Shown: positions 49,227 through 57,807, counted from the stretch's first letter. The stretch: DNA of 60,353 nt from JACCZX01 sp038216465 (GCA_038216465.1 JBBQQC010000020.1:1-60353); one strand, 5' to 3'. Numbers and translations are program-made. Notes: generated by a model not told the origin, from the letters alone.

Positions 49227-52200
49227 TTAGTGGAAGTCGCGGGATGACGTAGCAAGCCTTCCGAGCAAGCGCGAATAGTCGGTCGCACGGCGTGCCAGCA
49301 GGTGCATCACGCCGGCTTCCGATTGCCATATGCCGTGCACACCCAGCAGCGTCGAGCCGACGACGGCGTTGCATTCGCGCTCGAACACGTCGTTCCAGAA
49401 AATGATGTTGACCGGCCCGGTTTCATCTTCGATCGTCACGAATACCGAGCCTTTGGCTGTCTGCGGCCGCTGCCGATGCGTGACGATGCCGCATGCGCGT
49501 GTCAGACGCCCACTCGGCGTGGCTTGCAGCTCGAGTGAAGTTTTGATTTTCATCTGCGTCAGCCGCGGCCGCAGCAGAGCGAGCGGATGGCGGCCCAGTG
49601 TCAGGCCGAGCCGTTCGTAGTCGGCGACGATATCCACCCCTTCAGTGGGCGCGGTGAGCTCTATCCGCTGCTCGGGAAAGCGCGCCGACTTCAGCATTTC
49701 GGTGCGCCGCGTCTCGACGCCCAGCGCTTCCCAGTGCGCCTGGTGGCGATGCCCGGCCAGGCGGGCTAATGCTCCGCTGGCTGCGAAAGCTTCGAGCTCG
49801 AATGAATTCAGTTTCGCCCGCATCGCCAGATCTTCGACATTGTCGAAATCACGGTCGGTGCGTGCATCGACGACACGCTTGATCGCCGCTTCGGCGAGTC
49901 CGCCGATCCGGTTCAGACCAAGCCGCACCGCACGCAGGCCAGTCTCACCCGCCGCTGACTCGAGCGTCGATTCGACCTGGCTCGCCATCACGTCGACTGC
50001 GCGCACTTCGACGCGATGCCGGCGCGCATCCTGCACCAGTTGCGCCGGCGCATAAAAACCCATCGGCTGGCTGTTCAGCAATCCGGCCAGGAACGCATCA
50101 GGATGATGCTGCTTGATCCAGCACGACACATACGCTAGCAACGCAAAGCTTGCCGCGTGGCTCTCCGGAAATCCGTATTCGCCGAACCCTTCGATCTGCT
50201 TGAAGATGCGCTCGGCATACTCGAGCGCATATCCCTTGGCGGTCATCCGCGAAATCAAACGCTCTTTATGCGGCCCGAGCCCGCCCTTGCGCTTCCACGC
50301 CGCCATCGAGCGGCGCAGCTGATCGGCTTCGCCCGGCGTGTAATCAGCGGCGACGATCGCCAGCTGCATTACCTGCTCCTGAAAGATCGGCACACCCAGT
50401 GTTCGTTCGAGCACCGATTGGATTTCCTTGCTCGGATAATCAACCCCTTCCTTGCCGTCGCGCCGACGCAGATACGGATGCACCATGCCGCCCTGAATCG
50501 GACCTGGGCGCACGATCGCGACTTCGACCACCAGGTCGTAGTAGCAGCGCGGCTGCAGGCGCGGCAGCATCGTCATCTGCGCGCGCGATTCGATCTGGAA
50601 GGTGCCGATCGTGTCGGCGGCGCAGATCATGTCGTAGGTGGCGGTGTCGCCGTCGGCAATGTCGCTCATCGCAAACGGCCGGCCGAGCTTTTGTGCGATG
50701 AATTCGAGCGAGCGGCGGATCGCCGACAGCATGCCGAGCGCCAGCACGTCGACCTTCAGCAGGCCGAGTGATTCGAGATCATCCTTATCCCACTGAATCA
50801 CGCAGCGATTTTCCATCGCCGCGTTTTCGATCGGCACCAGGCGTGACAGCTTGTCGCGCGCGATCACGAAGCCACCGACATGCTGCGACAGGTGCCGCGG
50901 AAAGCCGCGCAGCTCGCCTGCGATGGCAAGCCACTGCTGCACGGCCAGGCTGTCGGGATCGAAACCCGCTTCGATCATTCCCTGCGCGTGGCGCTGCCCG
51001 CTATCCCACCACTGGTGGTTCTTCGCCACCTGGTCGATGCGCTGCAGATCGAAGCCCAGCGCCTTGCCGACATCGCGCAATACGCTGCGAGAGCGATAAC
51101 AGATGACGGTCGCCGCCAGTGCAGCGCGGTCGCGTCCGTATTTTTCGTAGATGTATTGAATGACTTCCTCGCGCCGCTGATGCTCGAAGTCGACGTCGAT
51201 ATCCGGCGGCTCGTTGCGCTCGCGGCTGATGAAGCGCTCGAACAGCACATTGCAGCGGCGCGGATCGACTTCGGTGATGCGCAGGCAGTAGCAAACCACC
51301 GAGTTGGCGGCCGAGCCGCGACCCTGGCACAAAATGCCTTGCGAGCGCGCAAAGCGAACCACATCTTCGATTGTCAGAAAAAACGCTTCGTATTTGAGCT
51401 CGGCAATCAGCGCGAGCTCTTTTTCGATCTGCGCGCGCACCGCGGGCGGTATGCCTTCGGGAAATCTGTAGGCGACACCAGCCTCGGTCAACGCGCGCAG
51501 ATGACTGGTCGCGGTAGCGCCCGCCGGCACGATCTCCTGCGGATACTCGTAGCGCAATTCGTTCAGTGAAAACCGGCAGTGCGCCGCGATCTTCAGCGTT
51601 TCATCGAGCCATTCGGGCGCATACATCTGCGCCAGCCGCACGCGTGGACGCAGGTACTGCTCGGCATTCGATGCCAGCGCGAAGCCGCATTCGGCCACCG
51701 TTTTACCGAGCCGGATTGCAGCAGCCACGTCGAGCACCGGCTTGCGCGAGCGCAGGTGCATATGCACGTCGCCGGCGGCCACCAGCGGCACTCCGGTGAT
51801 GTTGCCGACGCGCTCGATGCGTTCGATCAGCGGGCCATCGGTGGCGCGCAGCAAATTTTCCACCGCGATCCACGCGCGATCGGGGAACCAGGTCTGCAGC
51901 CACATCGCCTGGCCGAACAGCTGTTCGAATGGAGCTTCACTGCCCGCGATCAGCAGCGCCAGGCAACCGGGCAGGCCTTGCAGGTGCGGATGAGCCGCTA
52001 CCTTGCCTTCCAGATCCGACACGTACGCGATGTAGCTGCCTTTGTCGGTGCGCGTGCGCGCCAGCGTGATGAATTCGGACAGATTGCCGTAAGCAGCGCG
52101 GTCCGTCGCCAGCAGCACCAGCTTTGCGTAGGGCTCGCCGGCGGCCGTCACCAGCTTGACCTCGCTGCCAACGATCAGATGCAGCCCGCGCTCCTTGGCT

Positions 52201-52373
52201 TCGACATGCGCACGCACGACCCCGGCGACAGAACACTCATCGGTGATCGCCAGCGCCGCGTAACCCAGTGCTGCGGCGCGCTCGACCAGTTCTTCTCCGT
52301 GCGAAGCACCGCGCAGAAAACTGAAGTTCGTTACGCAGTGCAGCTCGGCATAGCCCGGAAGGCTGTTGCTCAT
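49227..52373 (-). CDS. dnaE2: Error-prone DNA polymerase, DnaE2/ImuC
   Basis: This is the alpha-type polymerase of the SOS mutasome, about 1,048 residues. It has an N-terminal PHP domain (YAELHCVTNFSFLRGASHGE), the catalytic aspartates in EPPDIDVDFEHQRREEV near residue 405, FQIESRAQMTMLPRLQPRCY near 585, and the late segment QEQVMQLAIVAADYTPGEAD. The C-terminal OB-fold region (GSVFVTIEDETGPVNIIFW) is complete. The N-terminal start MSNSLPGYAELHC at 52373 is preferred. It acts with ImuA and ImuB to copy damaged DNA. It follows imuB after a 73-bp gap that contains a REP-like repeat. Confidence 0.95.
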   Translation of the reverse strand: MSNSLPGYAELHCVTNFSFLRGASHGEELVERAAALGYAALAITDECSVAGVVRAHVEAKERGLHLIVGSEVKLVTAAGEPYAKLVLLATDRAAYGNLSEFITLARTRTDKGSYIAYVSDLEGKVAAHPHLQGLPGCLALLIAGSEAPFEQLFGQAMWLQTWFPDRAWIAVENLLRATDGPLIERIERVGNITGVPLVAAGDVHMHLRSRKPVLDVAAAIRLGKTVAECGFALASNAEQYLRPRVRLAQMYAPEWLDETLKIAAHCRFSLNELRYEYPQEIVPAGATATSHLRALTEAGVAYRFPEGIPPAVRAQIEKELALIAELKYEAFFLTIEDVVRFARSQGILCQGRGSAANSVVCYCLRITEVDPRRCNVLFERFISRERNEPPDIDVDFEHQRREEVIQYIYEKYGRDRAALAATVICYRSRSVLRDVGKALGFDLQRIDQVAKNHQWWDSGQRHAQGMIEAGFDPDSLAVQQWLAIAGELRGFPRHLSQHVGGFVIARDKLSRLVPIENAAMENRCVIQWDKDDLESLGLLKVDVLALGMLSAIRRSLEFIAQKLGRPFAMSDIADGDTATYDMICAADTIGTFQIESRAQMTMLPRLQPRCYYDLVVEVAIVRPGPIQGGMVHPYLRRRDGKEGVDYPSKEIQSVLERTLGVPIFQEQVMQLAIVAADYTPGEADQLRRSMAAWKRKGGLGPHKERLISRMTAKGYALEYAERIFKQIEGFGEYGFPESHAASFALLAYVSCWIKQHHPDAFLAGLLNSQPMGFYAPAQLVQDARRHRVEVRAVDVMASQVESTLESAAGETGLRAVRLGLNRIGGLAEAAIKRVVDARTDRDFDNVEDLAMRAKLNSFELEAFAASGALARLAGHRHQAHWEALGVETRRTEMLKSARFPEQRIELTAPTEGVDIVADYERLGLTLGRHPLALLRPRLTQMKIKTSLELQATPSGRLTRACGIVTHRQRPQTAKGSVFVTIEDETGPVNIIFWNDVFERECNAVVGSTLLGVHGIWQSEAGVMHLLARRATDYSRLLGRLATSSRDFH

Positions 52374-52378
52374 GCTGC

Positions 52379-52446
52379 ACCCTTCGCGCTGCGCGCTGTC
52401 CCGCCAAGCGGGAGCGAGCGCTCCTTGGGGCGGCCCGGCGGAGCGC
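52379..52446 (+). repeat. REP-like palindromic element, copy 2
   Basis: This GC-rich element in the imuB-dnaE2 gap matches the reverse complement of 31602-31669 (about 41 of the first 46 bases). It holds the palindrome GCGCTGCGCGC and a CCCGCCAAGCGGG stem. It will form a stem in the mutasome mRNA. Confidence 0.7.
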
Positions 52447-53931
52447 TCATCCAAATTTTCCGTGCAGATACCAGGGGTGGCGGGTCGACGGATCAGGGGC
52501 GCGCGGTCTGAAAATCCACAGCAGCGCGTGCTGCTCATCACGCGCGATGAAGTAATCGCGCTCGGCCCACTGTCCGTCCCACCAACCGCTTTCGATTCGC
52601 TCCGGACCGCTGAGAAGTGTCAGCGGCGTGCCGTAGACCGGACGATGCTGATGTTCGACGAGCGGTATCGGATCAGGCAGCAGCCAGAACGGACGCGGCG
52701 CTGTGTGAGTGTTATCGCGCGGGCGCGCCGCGGCGGCGCGGTCAATTGGCACTTCGCGAAACGCATGCTCGGGCCGATGATCATCGATTGGCTCGATGCG
52801 CGTCACTGCTGTCGGCCCGAGGCGGGCCTGCAGGCGTTCTATCAAACGCAGTAATCCTTGCTGCTCGCCGCGCGCGGTGGCAAACAGTTCGCCGTGTCCA
52901 TGCAAGGGCTCTATCGGCACGATGTTGTCGCACCGCAGATGCAGCTCGTAGACCGGCGCCGCCAGCTGAGTGCGGCCCAGCAGCTCGCGCAGCAGCGCCG
53001 TCATCCGTTCTGCGTCGTGCGATGCGTCGGCCAGATGCACCTTCATCTGCGACGGCTCGCGGTCTTCGTGCACCAGCGTGAAATCGATCTCACGGGTAGC
53101 CGCATGACGCGCAGTGAGCCATCCGGCCATCTGAACGATCATCCGGCGCGCCGCGAACAAAAGTGCTTCGGCATGATCAACCCGCGCCAGCAGTTCGAGC
53201 TTCGTTTCGAAGACCGGCGGCGCAACGAACCACACACGCGGATCCGGCTTGCGGCCCAATGCACGATCGAGTTCGTCGAGCAGGCGCGCAGAAAACCGCC
53301 GCACGATGCCGCTGCGAGGAAGCTGCTGCAAGTCTGCGATACGCACCACGCCGATGCCGCGCAGCGCATCCCAATGCGGCTTGCTCGGCCCCAGCAGCCA
53401 TGCGGGCAGATCAGACAGCGCCGGCAACAGCTGGCTTGCTTCAACCACTTGCGGCACTTCGTTTTCATTCGCAGCACGCGCTAGCATCCAGGCCGCTTGC
53501 GGCACGGGCGCCAGCGCCAGCTTTGCCGCGTGCCCTTGCTGAGCAAGACCGTCACGCAGTTTTGCGACGATGTGAGAATGACCGTGGAACAGCTTCACGC
53601 TGCCGGAAATTTCGAGCAACAGTCCGCTCGCCACATCGGCATCGGTTTCGTCGCGCGGCGCTACCAGCGCGACATTTGGCGTGAAGCACTGCGCCCACGC
53701 GGCGATCGCCTGCAGCGCGCGCTTTTCCTGCGCCACCACGCGCAGCCTGATATGCAGGTGCTGGCAGATCGCCAGCGCAGTTGCACGCCTCATTTGCTCT
53801 TGCACGCCGGCCTCGCGCGCGTTGCGGTTGACTAGCAACACATGCGAGGCATCGCACACGGCGAGCGGCACCGAGTCCATCGCCACCGCTTCCAGCGGCA
53901 GTTCAGGCAGACAAACGGCAATCCACAGCAT
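52447..53931 (-). CDS. imuB: ImuB, Y-family polymerase-like mutasome protein
   Basis: This 494-residue Y-family polymerase relative bridges ImuA, DnaE2 and the beta clamp in the SOS mutasome. The start MLWIAVCLPELPLEAVAM at 53931 is typical. The Y-family acidic catalytic triad is replaced, as in other ImuB proteins: there is no SIDE motif, and a DETDADVASGLLLEISGSVK stretch lies where the palm would be. The C-terminus has the ImuB mark GWWDGQWAERDYFIARDEQH and LWIFRP ending WYLHGKFG. It overlaps imuA by 29 bases, which implies translational coupling. Confidence 0.93.
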   Translation of the reverse strand: MLWIAVCLPELPLEAVAMDSVPLAVCDASHVLLVNRNAREAGVQEQMRRATALAICQHLHIRLRVVAQEKRALQAIAAWAQCFTPNVALVAPRDETDADVASGLLLEISGSVKLFHGHSHIVAKLRDGLAQQGHAAKLALAPVPQAAWMLARAANENEVPQVVEASQLLPALSDLPAWLLGPSKPHWDALRGIGVVRIADLQQLPRSGIVRRFSARLLDELDRALGRKPDPRVWFVAPPVFETKLELLARVDHAEALLFAARRMIVQMAGWLTARHAATREIDFTLVHEDREPSQMKVHLADASHDAERMTALLRELLGRTQLAAPVYELHLRCDNIVPIEPLHGHGELFATARGEQQGLLRLIERLQARLGPTAVTRIEPIDDHRPEHAFREVPIDRAAAARPRDNTHTAPRPFWLLPDPIPLVEHQHRPVYGTPLTLLSGPERIESGWWDGQWAERDYFIARDEQHALLWIFRPRAPDPSTRHPWYLHGKFG

Positions 53932-54646
53932 CGATTGCGATTTGTGCCGCAGGAAGTTCTTCGAACAGCGGTTCGATGCGCCGCTTTGTAAGAGGCAGGC
54001 TCGGCAGCGCAAGGTGCAACACCGAATGCGCCGGCATGCCGCGCCGCTTGAATATGTCGAGCGCAACGCCGCGTTGGCAAGCGGTCAGTTCGATGCGCAA
54101 CGGTGCCGGTGACGCCGCCATGCGCGCCGCGGCCGGCCGCAGCAAAAACACCAGTCCCGGATCGCGCTGCATGCCCTGCGCAGCCAGCTGCAAACGTCGC
54201 AACGACTGAAATGAAATCTGCCGCACATTGCCTTCGGGCAGCCACGCGATTACGGCGGCCGCACCACCACTTTTAAGCGTCTGCTCGATCGCCCACAGCC
54301 GCTGCGCAGGCTCGCGCGCGCGTACCACCAGCAATTGCTCAGGTATCACACCGTGTGCCGTCAAGGCACGCGGGTAAGGGATGTGGGGTGGCTCAATCAG
54401 CACCACCGGTTGGCCCGAATGCATCAGCGGCGCCAGCACCGGCGTCAGCAGGCTCATTTCTCCGACGCCGCATGCACACAGCAGCTCGATCAGTGCACGT
54501 CGAGGCCAACCGCCATCAGGCAGCAGCTTGTCCAACGCGGCAAAGCGCGTCGGCACGGTTCGAACGTTGGATTCACCGGCCTCGGAGTTGGCGCGCCACA
54601 CCTGTGCGCCCAATGCAGACAGAAAATTTTTGGAAGAATGCAGCAT
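53903..54646 (-). CDS. imuA: ImuA, RecA-like SOS mutasome protein
   Basis: This 247-residue RecA-fold protein belongs to the SulA/ImuA family. FAALDKLLPDGGWPRRALIE near residue 35 is the ImuA start of the ATPase-like core; the Walker A is degenerate (ACGVGEMSLLTPVL), as in ImuA. LIEPPHIPYPRALTAHGV near 83 and RRLQLAAQGMQRDPGLVFLL near 150 follow. The protein helps ImuB and DnaE2 at lesions. It starts 18 bases after the intI stop on the same strand, with no promoter or LexA box of its own in that gap, so it probably depends on transcription through intI. Confidence 0.92.
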   Translation of the reverse strand: MLHSSKNFLSALGAQVWRANSEAGESNVRTVPTRFAALDKLLPDGGWPRRALIELLCACGVGEMSLLTPVLAPLMHSGQPVVLIEPPHIPYPRALTAHGVIPEQLLVVRAREPAQRLWAIEQTLKSGGAAAVIAWLPEGNVRQISFQSLRRLQLAAQGMQRDPGLVFLLRPAAARMAASPAPLRIELTACQRGVALDIFKRRGMPAHSVLHLALPSLPLTKRRIEPLFEELPAAQIAIDAVDCRLSA

Positions 54647-54664
54647 GCGCGGGAGTGCCGTGCA

Positions 54665-55771
54665 TTAGCGGTAAACCGCCACCGGTGCCGCTGTAGCCAA
54701 GCGATGTATCCAGGGTATGCATAGCGAATCGCTTAATGGATTCGAATCGGGCTCCGAACAGTGCAGCGGGCCAATCGATGGCCCGAGCGAATCAAGCGGA
54801 GAAGGCACGCCGGCCGCAGCGCCTTTCAACACGTGCGTGTAGATCATCGTGGTCGATACATCCGAATGACCGAGCAGCTCCTGCACGCGCCGGATATCGA
54901 CACCCGATTCCAGAACATGCGTAGCGAAGGAGTGGCGCAGCGTGTGCGCCGTCACTTTCTTGGTGAGCCCTGCGCGCTTGACTGCGCGTGCCAGCGCTCG
55001 GCCGACACCGTCTTCATAAACATGATGCCGTCGCTCAACACCCGAGCGTGGATCGGTCGACAGCGCAGCCGCTGGCCACAACCAGAACCACGACCACGAT
55101 TCGCCCGCACGTGGAAATTTGCAATTGAGTGCATACGGAAGCTGAACTCCCGCGCATTGGCTGGCATGATCCTGCGCCCACACCGCACGCGCTGCAGCCA
55201 GTTGCGCGCGTAATGAATCGTGCAACGCATCCGGCAGCATCACCACACGATCCTTGCCGCTCTTGCCGTCGCGCACCACGATCACGCGCCGATCGAAATC
55301 GAGATCCTTGACACGCAGGCGAAGGCATTCCATCAACCGCAACCCGCTGCCGTAAAGCAGGCGAGCGATCAATTGATGACTCGCTTCAACCTGCGGCAAC
55401 AAACGCGCGACTTCTTCACGCGATAGAACGACGGGCAACCGCTGGCGAGCTTGCGGTCGCCCGATTTCCTGCATCCAGGGCAACTGCACGTCCAGCACCT
55501 GGCGGTAAAGGAATAGCAGCGCCGAAAGTGCCTGCCGATGCGTGGCCGGCGAAACCCTGCGCTCACTCGCAAGATGCGTCAGAAACGCCTCCACCTCCTG
55601 CACCCCCATCGTCCGTGGATGCCGCACGCCGGAAAAGCGTATGAAGAAGCGAATCCAATAAACGTAAGCCTGCTCGGTGCGCAAGCTGTAATGGCAATAG
55701 CGAATCCGCTCACGCACCTGATCGAGCAGGCGCGAGGGCTGCAATGCGGGACGGAGGCCTGCGGTTTTCAT
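54665..55771 (-). CDS. intI: Integron integrase IntI
   Basis: This tyrosine recombinase of the integron class has 368 residues. Catalytic residues line up at nearly the same numbers as in IntI1: Arg145 (GSGLRLMECL), His276 and Arg279 (AHTLRHSFAT), His302 (LLGHSDVSTT) and Tyr311 (TTMIYTHVLK). The IntI-specific extra helix region is clear: CKFPRAGESWSWFWLWP and LSTDPRSGVERRHHVYEDGV near residues 218-255. XerC/D lack this patch. A C-terminal extension of about 35 residues beyond the usual SPLDSL end is present. I use the ATG at 55771 because the longer reading covers attI. A LexA box lies 15 bp upstream and imuA-imuB-dnaE2 follow downstream. Confidence 0.95.
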   Translation of the reverse strand: MKTAGLRPALQPSRLLDQVRERIRYCHYSLRTEQAYVYWIRFFIRFSGVRHPRTMGVQEVEAFLTHLASERRVSPATHRQALSALLFLYRQVLDVQLPWMQEIGRPQARQRLPVVLSREEVARLLPQVEASHQLIARLLYGSGLRLMECLRLRVKDLDFDRRVIVVRDGKSGKDRVVMLPDALHDSLRAQLAAARAVWAQDHASQCAGVQLPYALNCKFPRAGESWSWFWLWPAAALSTDPRSGVERRHHVYEDGVGRALARAVKRAGLTKKVTAHTLRHSFATHVLESGVDIRRVQELLGHSDVSTTMIYTHVLKGAAAGVPSPLDSLGPSIGPLHCSEPDSNPLSDSLCIPWIHRLATAAPVAVYR

Positions 55772-55785
55772 CGGATTTGTTAGTA

Positions 55786-55801
55786 CTGTATTTTTATACA
55801 G
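55786..55801. promoter_or_regulatory. LexA (SOS) box upstream of intI
   Basis: The 20-bp near-palindrome tactgtatttttatacagta (55784-55803) contains CTGT-N8-ACAG, the LexA consensus. It starts 15 bases before the intI start codon and overlaps a leftward -10-like TATAAA, with TTGCTT about 15 bases before it as a weak -35 candidate. It should repress intI and, by read-through, imuA-imuB-dnaE2. Confidence 0.92.
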
Positions 55802-55855
55802 TATAGGCGCGGAAAGCAAGGCGCCACGCGGTCCGGCGACGAACGGCCGGTCCGT

Positions 55856-55913
55856 GTTAGGCCGCACTTGCCACATTTAGGAGCAGAATCGTGCGGTCTA
55901 AAACACGTTAGGC
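55856..55913 (+). other. attI recombination site of the integron
   Basis: The region ends in TCTAAAACACGTTAGGC, closely matching the attI1 end CCTAAAACAAAGTTAGGC, with the core GTTAGGC at 55907-55913. GGAGCAGAATCG, about 30 bases before it, resembles an attI1 direct repeat (GGAGCAGCAACG), and a second GTTAGGC lies at 55856-55862. The position, just upstream of the divergent integrase and immediately before the first cassette, is right for attI. Confidence 0.8.
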
Positions 55914-55948
55914 ACCACAACACGCGCTAGGGCGCACGCAAGGCTGGA

Positions 55949-56398
55949 ATGATGGCAAGCTACATCGAAAATGCATTGGTCAGCGGTGAACGTGTACTGC
56001 ACGAGGGCCGCGTCAGCCTTTGGTCGCTGGCGCACTTGATTTTGCTCGGCGTCGTGCTTCTCCCAGTTTTCGGGCTGGGCTTGGCCTTTCTCTTGGCGGC
56101 GTACATCAGCTTCAAGTCAACCGAGCTCGCGGTGACAACGAAGCGTGTCATCGTCAAGCATGGCTTTGTCAGCCGGCGAACTATCGAGATCAATCTGAGC
56201 AAGATCGAAAGCGTTCGAGTCGACCAAGGCATTTTTGGTCGGCTGTTCGACTTTGGGACGCTAGTCATTTCGGGAACCGGCGCATCCCACGCCCCCTTGG
56301 CGGGTATCGCAGAGCCGATGGTCTTTCGCAAAGCGTTTATGGAAGCGCAGGAACACGGGTCGGTGGCGCCTAACCCTTCCATCGAGCGGACAGCCTAA
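55949..56398 (+). CDS. PH-domain membrane protein (cassette 1)
   Basis: This 149-residue cassette protein has one hydrophobic hairpin region (SLWSLAHLILLGVVLLPVFG and LGLAFLLAAY) followed by a bacterial PH-type domain: STELAVTTKRVIVKHGFVSR, INLSKIESVRVDQGIFGRLF and GTLVISGTGASHAPLAGIAE. Domains of this kind (bPH2/YdbS-like) lie at the membrane; function unknown. Its last codons (NPSIERTA) and stop lie inside the attC site, a common feature of cassette genes. The start is the first of two adjacent ATGs. Expression probably depends on an integron promoter. Confidence 0.8.
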   Translation: MMASYIENALVSGERVLHEGRVSLWSLAHLILLGVVLLPVFGLGLAFLLAAYISFKSTELAVTTKRVIVKHGFVSRRTIEINLSKIESVRVDQGIFGRLFDFGTLVISGTGASHAPLAGIAEPMVFRKAFMEAQEHGSVAPNPSIERTA

Positions 56399-56445
56399 AG
56401 CCCGCTCCGCGCGCTTTACGCTGCCGCTCATGTCAAACGTTAGGC
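56368..56445 (+). other. attC site 1 (end of cassette 1)
   Basis: 78 bp with perfectly complementary ends GCCTAAC (56368-56374) and GTTAGGC (56439-56445). The inner arms TCGAGCGGAC and GCCGCTCATG are near-complementary, and a central GCCTAAAGC/GCTTTACGC stem fits a folded attC hairpin. It is very similar to attC 5. Confidence 0.9.
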
Positions 56446-56574
56446 GCCCTGCAGTGCGTCGTCGAATGCGCTGTTTCATGCGAATTCATGGCAAAGTTGT
56501 GCTCATCGTGAGAAGTACTGCTCGTTCGGCGCCCCGGGACCGCCAATCAACCTCGCAGACTGGAGGAATAAGGA

Positions 56575-56964
56575 ATGAAGAACCAATTTGCCGTCCTTGC
56601 TGCAGGCCTGCTTGCAACTGCAAGTCTGCTTGGCACGCCTTCTGACTCGCGGGCTGCCGACGAATCAGTGGTTAAGCTTGCACGACTCGTTGCCGCTCCC
56701 GGCAGAGAAGCGGAACTCGAAGGTCGTCTACTAAAGACCGTTGCGTTTGTTCGCAAGGCCGAGCCTGGCATCACCTACAAGCTTTACCGTTCGAAGAAGG
56801 ATCCTGCTGTGTTCTTGGTCTATGAGATATATCCTTCGCAAGCTGCGTCTGACTATCATTCAAACGTAACGTTGCCGGCTTACTCAAAGGAGTACGGCCC
56901 CAGACCCGAAGGGCTTCTAGCACGTCCTCTCGAATTTGAAGTTCTTCAGCCGTTGTCTGATTAA
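56575..56964 (+). CDS. Exported ABM-domain protein (cassette 2)
   Basis: This 129-residue protein has a signal peptide (MKNQFAVLAAGLLATASLLG ending SRA) and a ferredoxin-like fold of the antibiotic biosynthesis monooxygenase type: VVKLARLVAAPGREAELEGR, LLKTVAFVRKAEPGITYKLY and FLVYEIYPSQAASDYHSNV. Relatives (YgiN-like) act on quinols or as small heme-like oxygenases, but the periplasmic form has no defined role. AGGAATAAGG precedes the ATG. The stop codon is followed in three bases by attC 2. Confidence 0.8.
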   Translation: MKNQFAVLAAGLLATASLLGTPSDSRAADESVVKLARLVAAPGREAELEGRLLKTVAFVRKAEPGITYKLYRSKKDPAVFLVYEIYPSQAASDYHSNVTLPAYSKEYGPRPEGLLARPLEFEVLQPLSD

Positions 56965-56966
56965 GC

Positions 56967-57032
56967 GCCTAACAAGTTGCTCCAGCGGACCTTCCGCCTG
57001 CGGCGGTCGGCCGATGAGCGCCAGCGTTAGGC
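56967..57032 (+). other. attC site 2 (end of cassette 2)
   Basis: 66 bp with complementary ends GCCTAAC (56967-56973) and GTTAGGC (57026-57032). The inner stem CCGCCTGCGGCGG is strong, and the outer arms CCAGCGGAC/GAGCGCCAGC fit the L-box pattern. It differs from the other attC sites in length and centre. Confidence 0.85.
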
Positions 57033-57271
57033 GCCTCGTGCTATCTCTCTTGAGCCTTCGGCGCGCTCGGCCATCGTCGTTCAACGAGTGGCGTGCGGCC
57101 CGAGCGTCTTCCAACTGCCGTAGCGCTTCGAGAGCACGCTGCGACCGCCGTTTCCCGTGCTCCGCGTAGGCGCTCTGGCAAACCGCACGGCCGCCTTCGG
57201 CTCCCGGCGAGCTGGCTCTCGCCCTGGGCAGCCCATCCGTCCTGCTCAAGCTTCCGCTTCGAGCCGGCTTC
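57033..57271 (+). other. Cassette 3: about 240 bp with no clear gene
   Basis: This stretch lies between attC 2 and attC 3 and so forms a cassette of about 316 bp with its attC. It contains only short overlapping frames with no ribosome-binding site or recognisable domain. A reading ending PNLPVERTG runs into attC 3 but has no good start. It may be a non-coding or decayed cassette. Confidence 0.6.
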
Positions 57272-57348
57272 GCCTAACCTGCCGGTCGAGCGGACGGGCT
57301 AAAGCCTGCTTCGCACGCTTTAGCCCGCCGCTCACCTCTACGTTAGGC
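57272..57348 (+). other. attC site 3 (end of cassette 3)
   Basis: 77 bp with ends GCCTAAC (57272-57278) and GTTAGGC (57342-57348). The arms TCGAGCGGAC/GCCGCTCACC and the centre GGGCTAAAGC/GCTTTAGCCC form a long stem, with one 3-4-base imperfection. Confidence 0.9.
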
Positions 57349-57420
57349 ATCACACCAGTCACCACTTCGCACTTCCCGCGCCTCAATGCGCGTTTTCACA
57401 GGCCCAACCGGAGACAGTCC

Positions 57421-57807
57421 ATGAAACCGTCGAGTCTATTGAACGCAATGTTGCTCACCGCAGGACTTTTGACTCCTGGCTTGTTCGCCGATATCGCGAT
57501 GGCACAGGAGCGGCCACAAGCCAGCAAACCGGGCTTCTCGACAACGGTGTTGCTCGACAACGAAAAGGTGCGGGTCTTCGAGGCGACGTGGAAGCCTGCC
57601 TCAGAAAGCCCCAGCGCGAAGCGTCCTCCACGCGTCGTTCGCGTCACAACAGGCGGGACTCTTAGCTACATCTACGCCGACGGGCGCATCGAGAGAATCA
57701 CGAAGAAGACCGGTGAGGTGTATTTCGTGGAGGCTGATCCGGTCGCATTCTCAGTAAAGAACGAGAGTGAAGCTGAGGTTGTGCTCATGAATATCGTTCT
57801 GAAATAG
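57421..57807 (+). CDS. Exported cupin-like protein (cassette 4)
   Basis: This 128-residue protein has a signal peptide (MKPSSLLNAMLLTAGLLTPG to AMAQ) and a small beta-rich domain: TTVLLDNEKVRVFEATWKPA, VTTGGTLSYIYADGRIERIT and GEVYFVEADPVAFSVKNESE. The pattern fits the single-domain cupin family (cytoplasmic or exported), although the usual metal-binding histidines are missing, so any enzyme activity is doubtful. The ATG at 57421 is chosen over 57157 because the longer reading crosses attC 3. It is followed by the split attC 4. Confidence 0.7.
   Translation: MKPSSLLNAMLLTAGLLTPGLFADIAMAQERPQASKPGFSTTVLLDNEKVRVFEATWKPASESPSAKRPPRVVRVTTGGTLSYIYADGRIERITKKTGEVYFVEADPVAFSVKNESEAEVVLMNIVLK

Noticed and set aside
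54665..55771. XerC/XerD-type recombinase instead of an integron integrase
   Set aside because: The additional IntI helix region (CKFPRAGESWSWFW, DPRSGVERRHH) is present, and attI/attC sites adjoin.
55772..55876. Upstream extension of intI (35 extra residues)
   Set aside because: The extension overlaps the LexA box and attI, and IntI proteins start close to the ATG at 55771, with catalytic residues then numbered as in IntI1.
56917..57249. 110-codon reverse frame over cassette 3 and attC 2
   Set aside because: It crosses an attC site and the end of cassette 2, is Arg/Ala-rich and has no family resemblance.
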